Assembly (NCBI GenBank): GCA_965228905.1
Contig: CBDDII010000003.1
Span: 1,736,001 to 1,800,000 of the forward strand
Source: CALKXV01 sp965228905
Lineage (GTDB): Bacteria; Pseudomonadota; Alphaproteobacteria; Rhodobacterales; Rhodobacteraceae
Length of the DNA: 64,000 nucleotides
Direction: 5' to 3'
Shown here: one piece after another, positions 26,030-33,841 of the stretch
How the letters are laid out: every line of letters begins with the position of its first letter
Position numbering within the stretch: the first letter of the stretch is position 1
Program-made: the position numbers and the translations under genes
Notes under the pieces: model-generated
Databases searched by the model: none
Told to the model about the DNA's origin: nothing
Seen by the model: the letters and a program-made list of their open reading frames with translations, nothing else

Positions 26030-26833
26030 TCACGAGGCCGCCTCTTGTTCCTGGGTGCCGCCCGCCTGGGCGACGACCACGTTCACGTCGGCGGCTTCCA
26101 GCATGGCCGCCGCCTTGTCGGGGATGCCGTCATCGGTGATGACGGTGCTGATCCGATCAAGCGGGCACAGAACGAGGCTGGACCGCTGTTTGAATTTCGA
26201 ACTGTCGACAAGCACGATCAATTCATCGGCCTGGCCGATGAGTTTCTGTTCGGCCTGGATCAACAGGGGGTCGGCCTCCATCAGCCCGATGGGGCCAAGG
26301 CCCTGCGCACCCATGAACATACGCTTGGCATAGAAGTTGCGTGTGACATCATTGTCGAAGGGCGACAGGATGATGTTCTGTTCGCGGTAGATCGCCCCAC
26401 CCGAAAGCATGACCGTATTCTTCGAGTGCTTCAGCAGATGTTCGGCAATCGGGAACGAGTTGGTGAAAACCTGCATCCGCCGACTGGCAAGCGGGTGGAC
26501 CATCTGAAAGGTCGTGGTGCCGCCGTTGATGATGATGCTGTCGCCGTCTTCGCAAAGGTCCACGGCGGCGCGGGCAATCGCCTGTTTCTCGGCAATCCGG
26601 AGGGTTTCATTCACAACAAATGGCCGCCCGGCCAGCCCGACGAACTGCGGGGGGGTGATCGCCTCGGCACCGCCACGCACGCGGCGAAGCTTTTTTTGCA
26701 TATGCAGGGTGGCGATGTCGCGCCGGATGGTGGCTTCGGAAACGCCGGTCAGGCTGCACAGATCGACCACGGTCACGACCGGGCGATCCTGAGCCGCGGA
26801 AAGGATGATCCTATGGCGTTCTTTTTCGTGCAA
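26030..26833 (-). CDS. rhaR: DeoR-family regulator of rhamnose catabolism RhaR
   Basis: The 267-residue regulator has an N-terminal winged helix (VVDLCSLTGVSEATIRRDIATL is the recognition segment) and a C-terminal DeoR sensor domain (IIINGGTTTFQM, VMLSGGAIYREQNI). It is the first gene of the leftward operon and diverges from rhaD. The 187-base gap carries a symmetric repeat array that is the obvious operator. It is most likely a repressor relieved by a rhamnose-pathway intermediate, as for the Rhizobium counterpart. Confidence 0.9.
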   Translation of the reverse strand: MHEKERHRIILSAAQDRPVVTVVDLCSLTGVSEATIRRDIATLHMQKKLRRVRGGAEAITPPQFVGLAGRPFVVNETLRIAEKQAIARAAVDLCEDGDSIIINGGTTTFQMVHPLASRRMQVFTNSFPIAEHLLKHSKNTVMLSGGAIYREQNIILSPFDNDVTRNFYAKRMFMGAQGLGPIGLMEADPLLIQAEQKLIGQADELIVLVDSSKFKQRSSLVLCPLDRISTVITDDGIPDKAAAMLEAADVNVVVAQAGGTQEQEAAS

Positions 26834-26879
26834 ATGCGCCTCCCTTGCATACGACGGTGCGCAGATTCGGCGTCTCTGT

Positions 26880-26946
26880 CAATCAATTTCAATCAACTTC
26901 AGTCATTCTGCGTTGCAGCATGACTGTTTGTGATTGTTTATGATTG
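26880..26946. promoter_or_regulatory. Symmetric six-box operator candidate between rhaR and rhaD
   Basis: Six hexamers are spaced exactly 10 bases apart within each half: CAATCA (26880), CAATCA (26890) and CAGTCA (26900), then their complements TGACTG (26921), TGATTG (26931) and TGATTG (26941). The spacers are 4 bases and the centre is 15 bases. One-turn spacing on a single DNA face with two-fold symmetry fits cooperative binding of a DeoR-type oligomer controlling both divergent promoters. Confidence 0.75.
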
Positions 26947-27020
26947 ACATAACGCCGCACGGGCTTAAGCCTGTCGGGGACATCACTCGGCCATCGGGTC
27001 AGAGCGAAAGAGGGAGCAAC

Positions 27021-29123
27021 ATGTTGAAAACCATCGAAAACCATCTTCTTGAGAACAGGTGGGACGAGACGGTCGCGGCGGGAAAATCCGAATCGGAACT
27101 GCTGCTTTACCGGTCGAACATTCTTGGGTCGGACATGCGCGTGACCAACTACGGCGGCGGCAACACCTCGGCCAAGGTGATGGAGGTCGATCCCCTGACC
27201 GGCGGCGAGGTCGAAGTGCTTTGGGTCAAGGGCTCGGGCGGCGACATCGGGTCGATGAAACTGGATGGTTTCGCAACGCTTTACATGGAGAAGTTGAACG
27301 CGCTGAAGGGGCTTTATCGCGGGGTGGAGTTCGAGGACGAGATGGTCGGCTATCTGCCCCATTGCACCTTCAACCTGAACGGGCGTGCGGCATCCATCGA
27401 CACGCCGCTCCATGCCTATGTGCCGAAGAAACACGTGGATCATGTTCATGCGGATGCGATTATCGCGATTGCGGCCTCGGCAAACTCCAAGGCGCTGACG
27501 CAGGAGATTTTCGGCGAAAGGATCGGCTGGCTGCCGTGGAAGCGACCGGGTTACGAGTTGGGGCTTTGGTTGGAAAAATTCTGTCTGGAGAACCCCGAGG
27601 CCGACGGCGTGGTTCTGGAAAGCCACGGGCTGTTCACCTGGGGTGATGCGGCGAAAGACTGTTATGACTGCACCATCGATGTGATCAACGTGGCGACCGA
27701 GTGGTTGGAAACCCGCATGGCCGATGTGCCGGCTTTTGGTGGGGCGAAACACGAAAGCCTGCCGGAGGCAGACCGCCGCGCTGTGGCCGCCCGTCTGATG
27801 CCCGCGATCCGGGGATTTGTCAGCGGCAACCAGCATATGGTCGGCCATTTCAATGACAGTGACGCGGTGCTGGAATTCGTGAATGCGCAAGATATGGAGC
27901 CCCTGGCGGCGCTTGGCACGTCCTGCCCCGACCATTTCCTGCGCACCAAGATCCGGCCTCTGGTTGTCGGTTTCGATCCGGCGGAAAACAACATCGACGC
28001 GGTGCTGGAGGGGCTGCCGGAACAGGTCGCCGCCTACCGCGAGGATTACGCGGCCTATTACGACCGCTGCAAGCACGACAATTCACCCGCCCTGCGCGAT
28101 CCCAATGCCGTGGTCTACCTGGTCCCCGGCGTCGGCATGATCACCTTCGCCAAGGACAAGGCGACGGCGCGGATCTCGGGCGAGTTCTATGTCAACGCGA
28201 TCAACGTGATGCGCGGGGCAAGTGCCGTCAGCGAGTACTGCGGCTTGCCCGAACAGGAAGCCTTCGACATCGAATACTGGCTGTTGGAAGAGGCCAAGCT
28301 GCAACGGATGCCAAAACCGAAATCGCTGGCCGGTCGGGTTGCGCTGGTCACCGGCGGGGCAGGTGGGATCGGGGCGGCAACGGCGGAACGATACCTGGCC
28401 GAAGGGGCCTGCGTGATGCTGGCCGACATCAACGAAGGCAACCTTGCCGCGACGAAAGAGGCGCTTGCGGGCCGGTTCGGCAAGGATGTCGTGCGCACGG
28501 TCCTTATGGATGTGACCGACGAAGGCGCGGTGATGGCAGCACTTGGCGAAGCCTCGGTCGAGTTCGGCGGCATCGACATCCTGGTGTCCAACGCCGGGAT
28601 CGCCTCTTCGGCGCCGGTCGAGGAGACCTCGCTGGAGTTGTGGAACCGGAACATGGACATCCTCTCTACGGGCTATTTCCTGGTCAGCCGCGAGGCTTTC
28701 AAGGTGATGCGGGTGCAGGACATGGGCGGTTCGATCGTCTTTGTCGCATCGAAGAACGGATTGGCGGCCTCGCCCAATGCTTCGGCCTATTGCACGGCGA
28801 AGGCGTCGGAGATTCATCTGGCGCGCTGTCTGGCGCTGGAAGGGGCCGAGGCTGGGATTCGCGTGAACGTGGTGAACCCGGATGCGGTGCTGCGGGGATC
28901 GAAGATCTGGGAGGGCGAGTGGCTGGACCAGCGGGCCTCGACCTATGGCACCGACAAGGAGGGGCTGGAAGAGATGTATCGCAACCGCTCGATGCTGAAA
29001 CGTTCGGTCCTGCCCGAGGATATTGCCGAGGCCTGCTATTTCTTTGCCGCCGAGACATCGGCGAAGTCGACGGGGAACATCCTGAACGTCGATGCGGGGA
29101 ATGTGCAGGCGTTTACGCGGTAA
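27021..29123 (+). CDS. rhaD: Bifunctional rhamnulose-1-phosphate aldolase/short-chain dehydrogenase RhaD
   Basis: The 700-residue fusion has an N-terminal class II aldolase domain (about residues 1-430; metal-ligand stretch KHVDHVHADAI). A C-terminal short-chain dehydrogenase begins near residue 434 (GRVALVTGGAGGIGAAT, then NAGIASSAP and YCTAK). The aldolase splits rhamnulose-1-phosphate into DHAP and L-lactaldehyde, and the dehydrogenase domain oxidises the lactaldehyde. The ATG at 27021 follows AGAGGGAG. It is the first gene of the rightward rhaDI unit, directly after the symmetric operator. Confidence 0.94.
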   Translation: MLKTIENHLLENRWDETVAAGKSESELLLYRSNILGSDMRVTNYGGGNTSAKVMEVDPLTGGEVEVLWVKGSGGDIGSMKLDGFATLYMEKLNALKGLYRGVEFEDEMVGYLPHCTFNLNGRAASIDTPLHAYVPKKHVDHVHADAIIAIAASANSKALTQEIFGERIGWLPWKRPGYELGLWLEKFCLENPEADGVVLESHGLFTWGDAAKDCYDCTIDVINVATEWLETRMADVPAFGGAKHESLPEADRRAVAARLMPAIRGFVSGNQHMVGHFNDSDAVLEFVNAQDMEPLAALGTSCPDHFLRTKIRPLVVGFDPAENNIDAVLEGLPEQVAAYREDYAAYYDRCKHDNSPALRDPNAVVYLVPGVGMITFAKDKATARISGEFYVNAINVMRGASAVSEYCGLPEQEAFDIEYWLLEEAKLQRMPKPKSLAGRVALVTGGAGGIGAATAERYLAEGACVMLADINEGNLAATKEALAGRFGKDVVRTVLMDVTDEGAVMAALGEASVEFGGIDILVSNAGIASSAPVEETSLELWNRNMDILSTGYFLVSREAFKVMRVQDMGGSIVFVASKNGLAASPNASAYCTAKASEIHLARCLALEGAEAGIRVNVVNPDAVLRGSKIWEGEWLDQRASTYGTDKEGLEEMYRNRSMLKRSVLPEDIAEACYFFAAETSAKSTGNILNVDAGNVQAFTR

Positions 29124-29180
29124 TTGGTGAGGGATTGCGCCGCGCTTCGCGCGTCGCGATGTGGGGGCTCCGCCCGTCGT

Positions 29181-29201
29181 CCATTGGGCTTGAACCAATG
29201 G
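29181..29201. other. Hairpin between rhaD and rhaI
   Basis: CCATTGG-GCTTGAA-CCAATGG is a perfect 7-bp stem with a 7-base loop in the 139-base gap between rhaD and rhaI. A GC-rich imperfect palindrome (29137-29160) precedes it. There is no T-run, so it more likely affects mRNA stability than full termination. Confidence 0.45.
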
Positions 29202-29262
29202 CGCATAAATGGACAACCCCCCGGGATACTTAAGGGTCAATGGAAGCAGTCGGGAGGGACGC

Positions 29263-30492
29263 ATGGGATATGTTGAAGCGCGTGAGGCCTTTGCGAAATG
29301 GGGTGTCGATGCCGAGGCCGCACTTGCCCGGCTGAAAGAGATTTCCATTTCGGTTCATTGCTGGCAGGGCGATGATGTTGTGGGGTTTGAAAACCAGAGC
29401 GGCACTTCGGGCGGTGGCATCCAGGCGACGGGCAACCATCCGGGACGGGCGAAGACGCCGGATGAACTTCGCGCGGATCTGGAGTTTTCCTATGGCATGA
29501 TCCCCGGTGCGCATCGGTTGAACCTGCACGCCATGTATATGGATACCGACGAGGCCCCGGATCGGGACGAGATCGAGTACCGGCATTTCAGCCCCTGGGT
29601 CGATTGGGCGAAAGAGCAGGGGATCGGGCTGGATTTCAATCCGACGTTCTTTGCCCATGCCAAGGCCGACGACAACCTCACGCTTTCGCATCCCGACAAG
29701 GGTATCCGTGATTTCTGGATCGAACACGGCAAGCGGACGCGCGAGATTGCCGCCAAGATGGGGGGCGAGTTGGGCTCGCCCTGCATCAACAACATTTGGG
29801 TGCCGGATGGTTACAAGGATGTGCCGATTGACCGGATGGCGGCGCGGGCGCGGCTGGAGGCTTCGCTGGATGTGATGTTGTCCGAGGCCCAGGCGGACAT
29901 GCTGGACGCGGTGGAATCGAAGCTCTTTGGCATTGGCGTCGAGGCCTGCACCGTGGGCAGCCACGAGTTCTACCTGGGCTACGCGATCCGGAACGAAACG
30001 CTGTTGTGTCTGGACATGGGGCATTTCCATCCGACCGAGAACATTGCCGACAAACTGTCGGCGGTGTCCTTGTCGCTGCCCGAGATCCTGTTGCACGTCT
30101 CGCGTCCCATGCGGTGGGACAGCGATCACGTGATCCTGTTGAACGACGACATCCTTGCGATGGCGCATGAATTGGTCAGCGCCGACCTTTTGGGGCGCAC
30201 GCACATCGGCCTTGATTTCTTTGATGCCACGATCAGCCGAACAGCGGCCTGGGTGATCGGTGTGCGCAACATGCAAAAGGCCCTGTTGCAGGCGCTGCTG
30301 AAACCGTGGGACAGGCTGCGTGCGGCGGAAGATGCCCTGGATTTCACCACGCGACTGGCCGTCACCGAAGAGCTGAAAGACCTTCCACACGGTGCAGTCT
30401 GGGCCGAGTTCTGCGACCGGAACGATACACCGGTCGGGTCGGCCCTGATCGGCGAATTGGACACCTATCAGGCGAAGGTCGCGGATCGCTAG
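29263..30492 (+). CDS. rhaI: L-rhamnose isomerase RhaI
   Basis: The 409-residue TIM-barrel isomerase of the RhaI type (distinct from enterobacterial RhaA) carries SGTSGGGIQATGNHPGRAKT, LNLHAMYMD, GLDFNPTFFAHAKADD, CLDMGHFHPTENIADK and the metal-ligand region HVSRPMRWDSDHVI. It converts L-rhamnose to L-rhamnulose. The start at 29263 follows GGGAGGG. It completes the catabolic set with rhaD and rhaK, so the locus is self-sufficient for rhamnose use. Confidence 0.93.
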   Translation: MGYVEAREAFAKWGVDAEAALARLKEISISVHCWQGDDVVGFENQSGTSGGGIQATGNHPGRAKTPDELRADLEFSYGMIPGAHRLNLHAMYMDTDEAPDRDEIEYRHFSPWVDWAKEQGIGLDFNPTFFAHAKADDNLTLSHPDKGIRDFWIEHGKRTREIAAKMGGELGSPCINNIWVPDGYKDVPIDRMAARARLEASLDVMLSEAQADMLDAVESKLFGIGVEACTVGSHEFYLGYAIRNETLLCLDMGHFHPTENIADKLSAVSLSLPEILLHVSRPMRWDSDHVILLNDDILAMAHELVSADLLGRTHIGLDFFDATISRTAAWVIGVRNMQKALLQALLKPWDRLRAAEDALDFTTRLAVTEELKDLPHGAVWAEFCDRNDTPVGSALIGELDTYQAKVADR

Positions 30493-30591
30493 GCTGCGCC
30501 GTTGCCAAAGCAGCAACTGGAAATGCGCTGCGGCGGCCTTTGCCTTAACAGATGCCAAGGCAGAACGTCCCAGTCCGCAGCGCCGATAGGC

Positions 30592-31071
30592 CTATTCGTC
30601 CAGCGAGCCGTGAATGGCGAACTGGTCCAGCCGGGCGTCTTGCGAATGAATGACGCGATAGCTTTCCCTGACCCCGGCGTCCGTCAACTCGCGCGAGACG
30701 GCGACGACAGAGTTGCTGTCCTGTTCGTCGCAAAGCTCCATCATCTGGCGAATTTCCTCTTCGGCCACGGGCAAGGCGGCCTCTTCCGACGGGGCGCCGT
30801 AGACGGCGACGAAATGCGCGGCCAGCGCGCGGGTCAGGGCTTCGATTTCGGAGGGTTCGATCTGCGTGACGGCGACGAAGGTGACACGCCCGAAGGTCTC
30901 GACCCCCAGCCAGCCGTTCGTGAAGGCTTGCTTGGATTTTCCGGTCAGGTCCGCCTCGGTCCAGTTGGAAAACTCGAAACCGCCCGAGATACACCATTCG
31001 CCGGTTCGCGCCGGGGAATGGAACACGTTCATGTCGCTTTCGTCGAAGTGGATCGCGCGGGCCAGCTTCAT
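30592..31071 (-). CDS. DUF6505 family protein (formate dehydrogenase island)
   Basis: The 159-residue soluble protein contains MKLARAIHFDESDMNVF, ARTGEWCISGGFEFSNW and GWLGVETFGRVTFVAV, the DUF6505 pattern. Its function is unknown. It is the last gene of a tightly packed leftward set (DUF6494, ApbC, DUF4444, DUF6505) that accompanies formate dehydrogenase genes in roseobacters. The ATG at 31071 has a GAGG site nine bases away and sits just inside the upstream gene's stop region. Confidence 0.75.
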   Translation of the reverse strand: MKLARAIHFDESDMNVFHSPARTGEWCISGGFEFSNWTEADLTGKSKQAFTNGWLGVETFGRVTFVAVTQIEPSEIEALTRALAAHFVAVYGAPSEEAALPVAEEEIRQMMELCDEQDSNSVVAVSRELTDAGVRESYRVIHSQDARLDQFAIHGSLDE

Positions 31072-31072
31072 C

Positions 31073-31777
31073 TCAGGCATCCTCAAGAAGATCGGTCAGA
31101 GCGATAAGATGCGTCGCGTCACCGTCGCGCAACAGCATTCCGAAGTTTTCGTCGACCCCAAGGAAGGTGCCCTGGCGTCCGGCGATGGTGATTTCTTCGC
31201 CCATGCCGTGGGCCAGCCCGCGCCAATCCTTGTGAAGCGGCTCTACGCCCTCGTCGCTCCAGCGGTTGATGCCGACAAGTGTGTGTTTCACCCAGGATTC
31301 GAGCAGGGCATCGGCCTGCACATCGGCGCAGCCTTCGACGTAAAGCGTGGTGCGGTCGGGGAATTCGCCGGGATCATCGCTTTCGGGCCAGAGCGGCAGT
31401 TCCAGCCCCACGACCAGCCAGTCGACGTCGCTGTCAGGATCGTTCCCCGAGGCCGCGACCCGCAACCGCCCGCAGGAGGCGCCGTTGATGCGCAAGCCAC
31501 CGCTCCAGTCCAGGTGAACCGCAACCTCGGGCGGGGCGAGGGCGCCAAGGGCGTTCTGGAACCCGACGCCAGAGATCGGCAACATGACCATGGCCTCGCG
31601 CAACGGAACATCCGGGGCAAAGACCATGGCGGCGGCCATGTGATCTCTTGCGAGATTATAGACGACAAGGCCGGAGTCGCAGCCGCGTACCGCTTCAAGG
31701 CAGGCCTTGACGAAAGGGTCTGTCTGCCCCTCGACCTCTGCCCCATGAAACAACGGCGGGAAACTTGGCGCGCTCAT
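31073..31777 (-). CDS. Biotin/lipoate ligase-fold protein (DUF4444)
   Basis: The 234-residue protein matches the BPL/LplA-fold family with a C-terminal DUF4444 domain. LVVYNLARDHMAAAMVFAPDVPLREAMVML lies in the ligase-like part, with LRINGASCGRLRV replacing the GRGR-type loop of true biotin ligases. QGTFLGVDENFGMLLRD lies in the end domain. No carboxylase or lipoyl domain is encoded nearby. It overlaps the ApbC stop by 4 bases. It probably assists formate dehydrogenase maturation, but catalytic competence as a ligase is doubtful. Confidence 0.72.
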   Translation of the reverse strand: MSAPSFPPLFHGAEVEGQTDPFVKACLEAVRGCDSGLVVYNLARDHMAAAMVFAPDVPLREAMVMLPISGVGFQNALGALAPPEVAVHLDWSGGLRINGASCGRLRVAASGNDPDSDVDWLVVGLELPLWPESDDPGEFPDRTTLYVEGCADVQADALLESWVKHTLVGINRWSDEGVEPLHKDWRGLAHGMGEEITIAGRQGTFLGVDENFGMLLRDGDATHLIALTDLLEDA

Positions 31778-32829
31778 GCCTGTCCGGCTTTCACCAGCGC
31801 CTTTGCCACGTCGCGGAACCCTTTCGACTGCGCAGCCTCGGGTTTGGAAACGACAATCGGCGCACCGCCATCGGCGGCCATCCTTATGTCAAGGTGAAGG
31901 GGGATTTCGGCCAGAAGCGGCACGCCGAGTTTTTCCGCCTCGCTCGCCACGCCACCGTGGCCGAAGACATGTTCCTCGTGACCGCATTCCGAACAGATGT
32001 GCGTGCTCATGTTCTCGATCATCCCAAGAATAGGCGTGTTCATCTGGTTGAACATGTCGATGCCCTTCCTGGCATCCAGCAGGGCCACATCCTGCGGGGT
32101 CGAAACGATGATCGCCCCGTCCAGATGCGCCTTCTGCGCCAGGGTCATCTGAACGTCGCCCGTGCCGGGCGGCAGGTCGACCAGAAGAACGTCGAGCGCG
32201 CCCCATTGCACCTGCATAAGCATCTGTTGCAACGCGCCCATCAGCATCGGGCCACGCCAGACAACCGCCTGATCCTCGTTGGTCATCAGGCCGATCGACA
32301 TCATCGTCACGCCGAAGTTCCGAAGCGGCAGGATGATCTTGCCGTCCGGGCTTTGCGGTCGCCCCGAAACGCCCAGCATCCGGGGCTGGGAGGGGCCATA
32401 GACATCCGCATCCAACAGACCGACCCGACGCCCCTCGGCGGCCAGCGCGCACGCGAGGTTGGCCGCAACCGTGGATTTGCCGACGCCCCCCTTGCCGGAT
32501 GCAACGGCGACGATCCGGTCCACGCCGGGAATTTTCTCGGGCCCGGACGGTGCGGCGGATCGGCCGGATTTCAGGTCGGGCGGCGGCTTTGGTGTGCTGT
32601 GCGCCGTCATTACGATCGAGACATTGGCCGCGCCCAGGGCCTTTAGCCGTTCCTCGGCCTCGGCCTTTGCCGTCTCGAAGGGCGCGGGGCTGTCGACCTC
32701 CATCACGAAACGCACCGTGTCGCCGTCAACCGTCAGAGCGCGGACCAGACCCGCCTCGACCAGATCGACACCCGAGGGGGCCTTGACCTCTTTCAACGCC
32801 CCCAGAACTTCTTCACGGGTCAGTGCCAT
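31774..32829 (-). CDS. Mrp/ApbC (Nbp35) family Fe-S cluster carrier ATPase
   Basis: The 351-residue protein has an N-terminal MIP18-like domain (TREEVLGALKEVKAPSGVD) and a P-loop ATPase domain with the deviant Walker A VASGKGGVGKST and GLLDADVYGPSQPRML. The CxxC motif ICSECG near the C-terminus binds the bridging 4Fe-4S cluster. It delivers clusters to apo-proteins. The surrounding island encodes several multi-cluster proteins (FdhA, FdhB, the 649-residue ferredoxin), which are likely clients. It abuts DUF6494 with no gap. Confidence 0.93.
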   Translation of the reverse strand: MALTREEVLGALKEVKAPSGVDLVEAGLVRALTVDGDTVRFVMEVDSPAPFETAKAEAEERLKALGAANVSIVMTAHSTPKPPPDLKSGRSAAPSGPEKIPGVDRIVAVASGKGGVGKSTVAANLACALAAEGRRVGLLDADVYGPSQPRMLGVSGRPQSPDGKIILPLRNFGVTMMSIGLMTNEDQAVVWRGPMLMGALQQMLMQVQWGALDVLLVDLPPGTGDVQMTLAQKAHLDGAIIVSTPQDVALLDARKGIDMFNQMNTPILGMIENMSTHICSECGHEEHVFGHGGVASEAEKLGVPLLAEIPLHLDIRMAADGGAPIVVSKPEAAQSKGFRDVAKALVKAGQA

Positions 32830-33021
32830 TCAAGCGCCTTCGATGGTTCCGGTGACGGTGTGTTCCAACTCGATTCCGTCGATGGTCAGCACCATCTTGG
32901 CGTCGAAACGCTTGCCCGATGTATCGCCCGCCTTGCGCATGGCTTCCTCGATGGCCTGCTGCGAAGTCACGCCGACCTGCTTTAGAAACTTGCGCATCGA
33001 CATGTTGAACTCGTCGCTCAT
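32830..33021 (-). CDS. DUF6494 small protein
   Basis: The 63-residue protein begins MSDEFNMSMRKFLKQVGVTS and continues QQAIEEAMRKAGDTSGKRFD, which is the DUF6494 pattern. It is the first gene of the leftward set, with an AGGAAGGG ribosome site ahead of the ATG at 33021, and it abuts apbC. Its role is unknown, and family members accompany formate dehydrogenase and ApbC genes. Confidence 0.8.
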   Translation of the reverse strand: MSDEFNMSMRKFLKQVGVTSQQAIEEAMRKAGDTSGKRFDAKMVLTIDGIELEHTVTGTIEGA

Positions 33022-33115
33022 GCTCGGACCCTTCCTCCCGTAAGTGCATTGACGCCGCAACCCTAGCGCCCCTACGCTGACTTGCAACCTGACGCACAAC
33101 GATGGAGCCGAGGGA

Positions 33116-33841
33116 ATGCGATTTCTGGTCTTCCTGGCGCTTCTGGTCACTGCCGGTCCCGCCCCGGCGCAGGACAGGGCCTTTACCCTGCAGGTGCCGG
33201 ATGAACTGCTGGACACCGGATTCGTCGCCCATATCGTGCCGCGCTTTTCCCTGAAACACGGCATTCGGATCACGGTGACGGGCGATGCAGGCGATGCCGC
33301 TTTCGGCACCGAAGGCACGCCGGTCTTTCGCAAAGACCAGACGGTCTGGCACTTTTCGTCCAAAGACACGCTCCACGCGCAAACCTTTCTGGACTGGCTG
33401 CAATCGGACGTCGGCAAACGCACGATTGACGGTTACGCCCCTGAAGGTGTTGCGCTTTTCACGTCGGACGTTCGTGCGCCGAAAAAGGTCGAAACCGTGG
33501 AACTCGACGGGGACGCGGGGCTTGGCGAAGCGCTCAGCCTTGAGCTTTGCGGGCGGTGCCATGTGGTCAGCGACAAGAACCGGATGAGCGCGATCGGCTC
33601 CTCGCCATCCTTTGCCCTCATGCGAACCTTTCCGGATTGGGAGTCGCGGTTTCTGTCGTTTTTCGTCCTGAAACCGCATCCGGCCTTTACCCAGGTCGAA
33701 GACATCACGGAACCCTTCCCGGAACACCTGCCGTCGCCAATCGCGCCTATTGAGGTCACGCTGGACGAGATTGACGCCATCACCGCCTTCGTCGGGTCCA
33801 TCGAACCGGCAGACCTAGGCGCGCCGATAAAGTCTCAGTGA
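33116..33841 (+). CDS. Exported c-type cytochrome with N-terminal binding-protein-like region
   Basis: The 241-residue protein has a signal peptide (about residues 1-19, ending PAQ). A region of about 110 residues follows, in which ELLDTGFVAHIVPRFSLKHG and IRITVTGDAGDAAFGTEG resemble the opening of molybdate/tungstate binding proteins. A single CGRCH haem motif (C145, C148, H149) comes next, and then a short C-terminal domain. Later Met residues (NRM, ALM) could supply the axial ligand. It is divergent from the leftward maturation set and converges, with a 7-base overlap, on the ferredoxin-like gene. A periplasmic electron-transfer role with formate dehydrogenase is likely; the N-terminal similarity is tentative. 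Confidence 0.75.
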   Translation: MRFLVFLALLVTAGPAPAQDRAFTLQVPDELLDTGFVAHIVPRFSLKHGIRITVTGDAGDAAFGTEGTPVFRKDQTVWHFSSKDTLHAQTFLDWLQSDVGKRTIDGYAPEGVALFTSDVRAPKKVETVELDGDAGLGEALSLELCGRCHVVSDKNRMSAIGSSPSFALMRTFPDWESRFLSFFVLKPHPAFTQVEDITEPFPEHLPSPIAPIEVTLDEIDAITAFVGSIEPADLGAPIKSQ

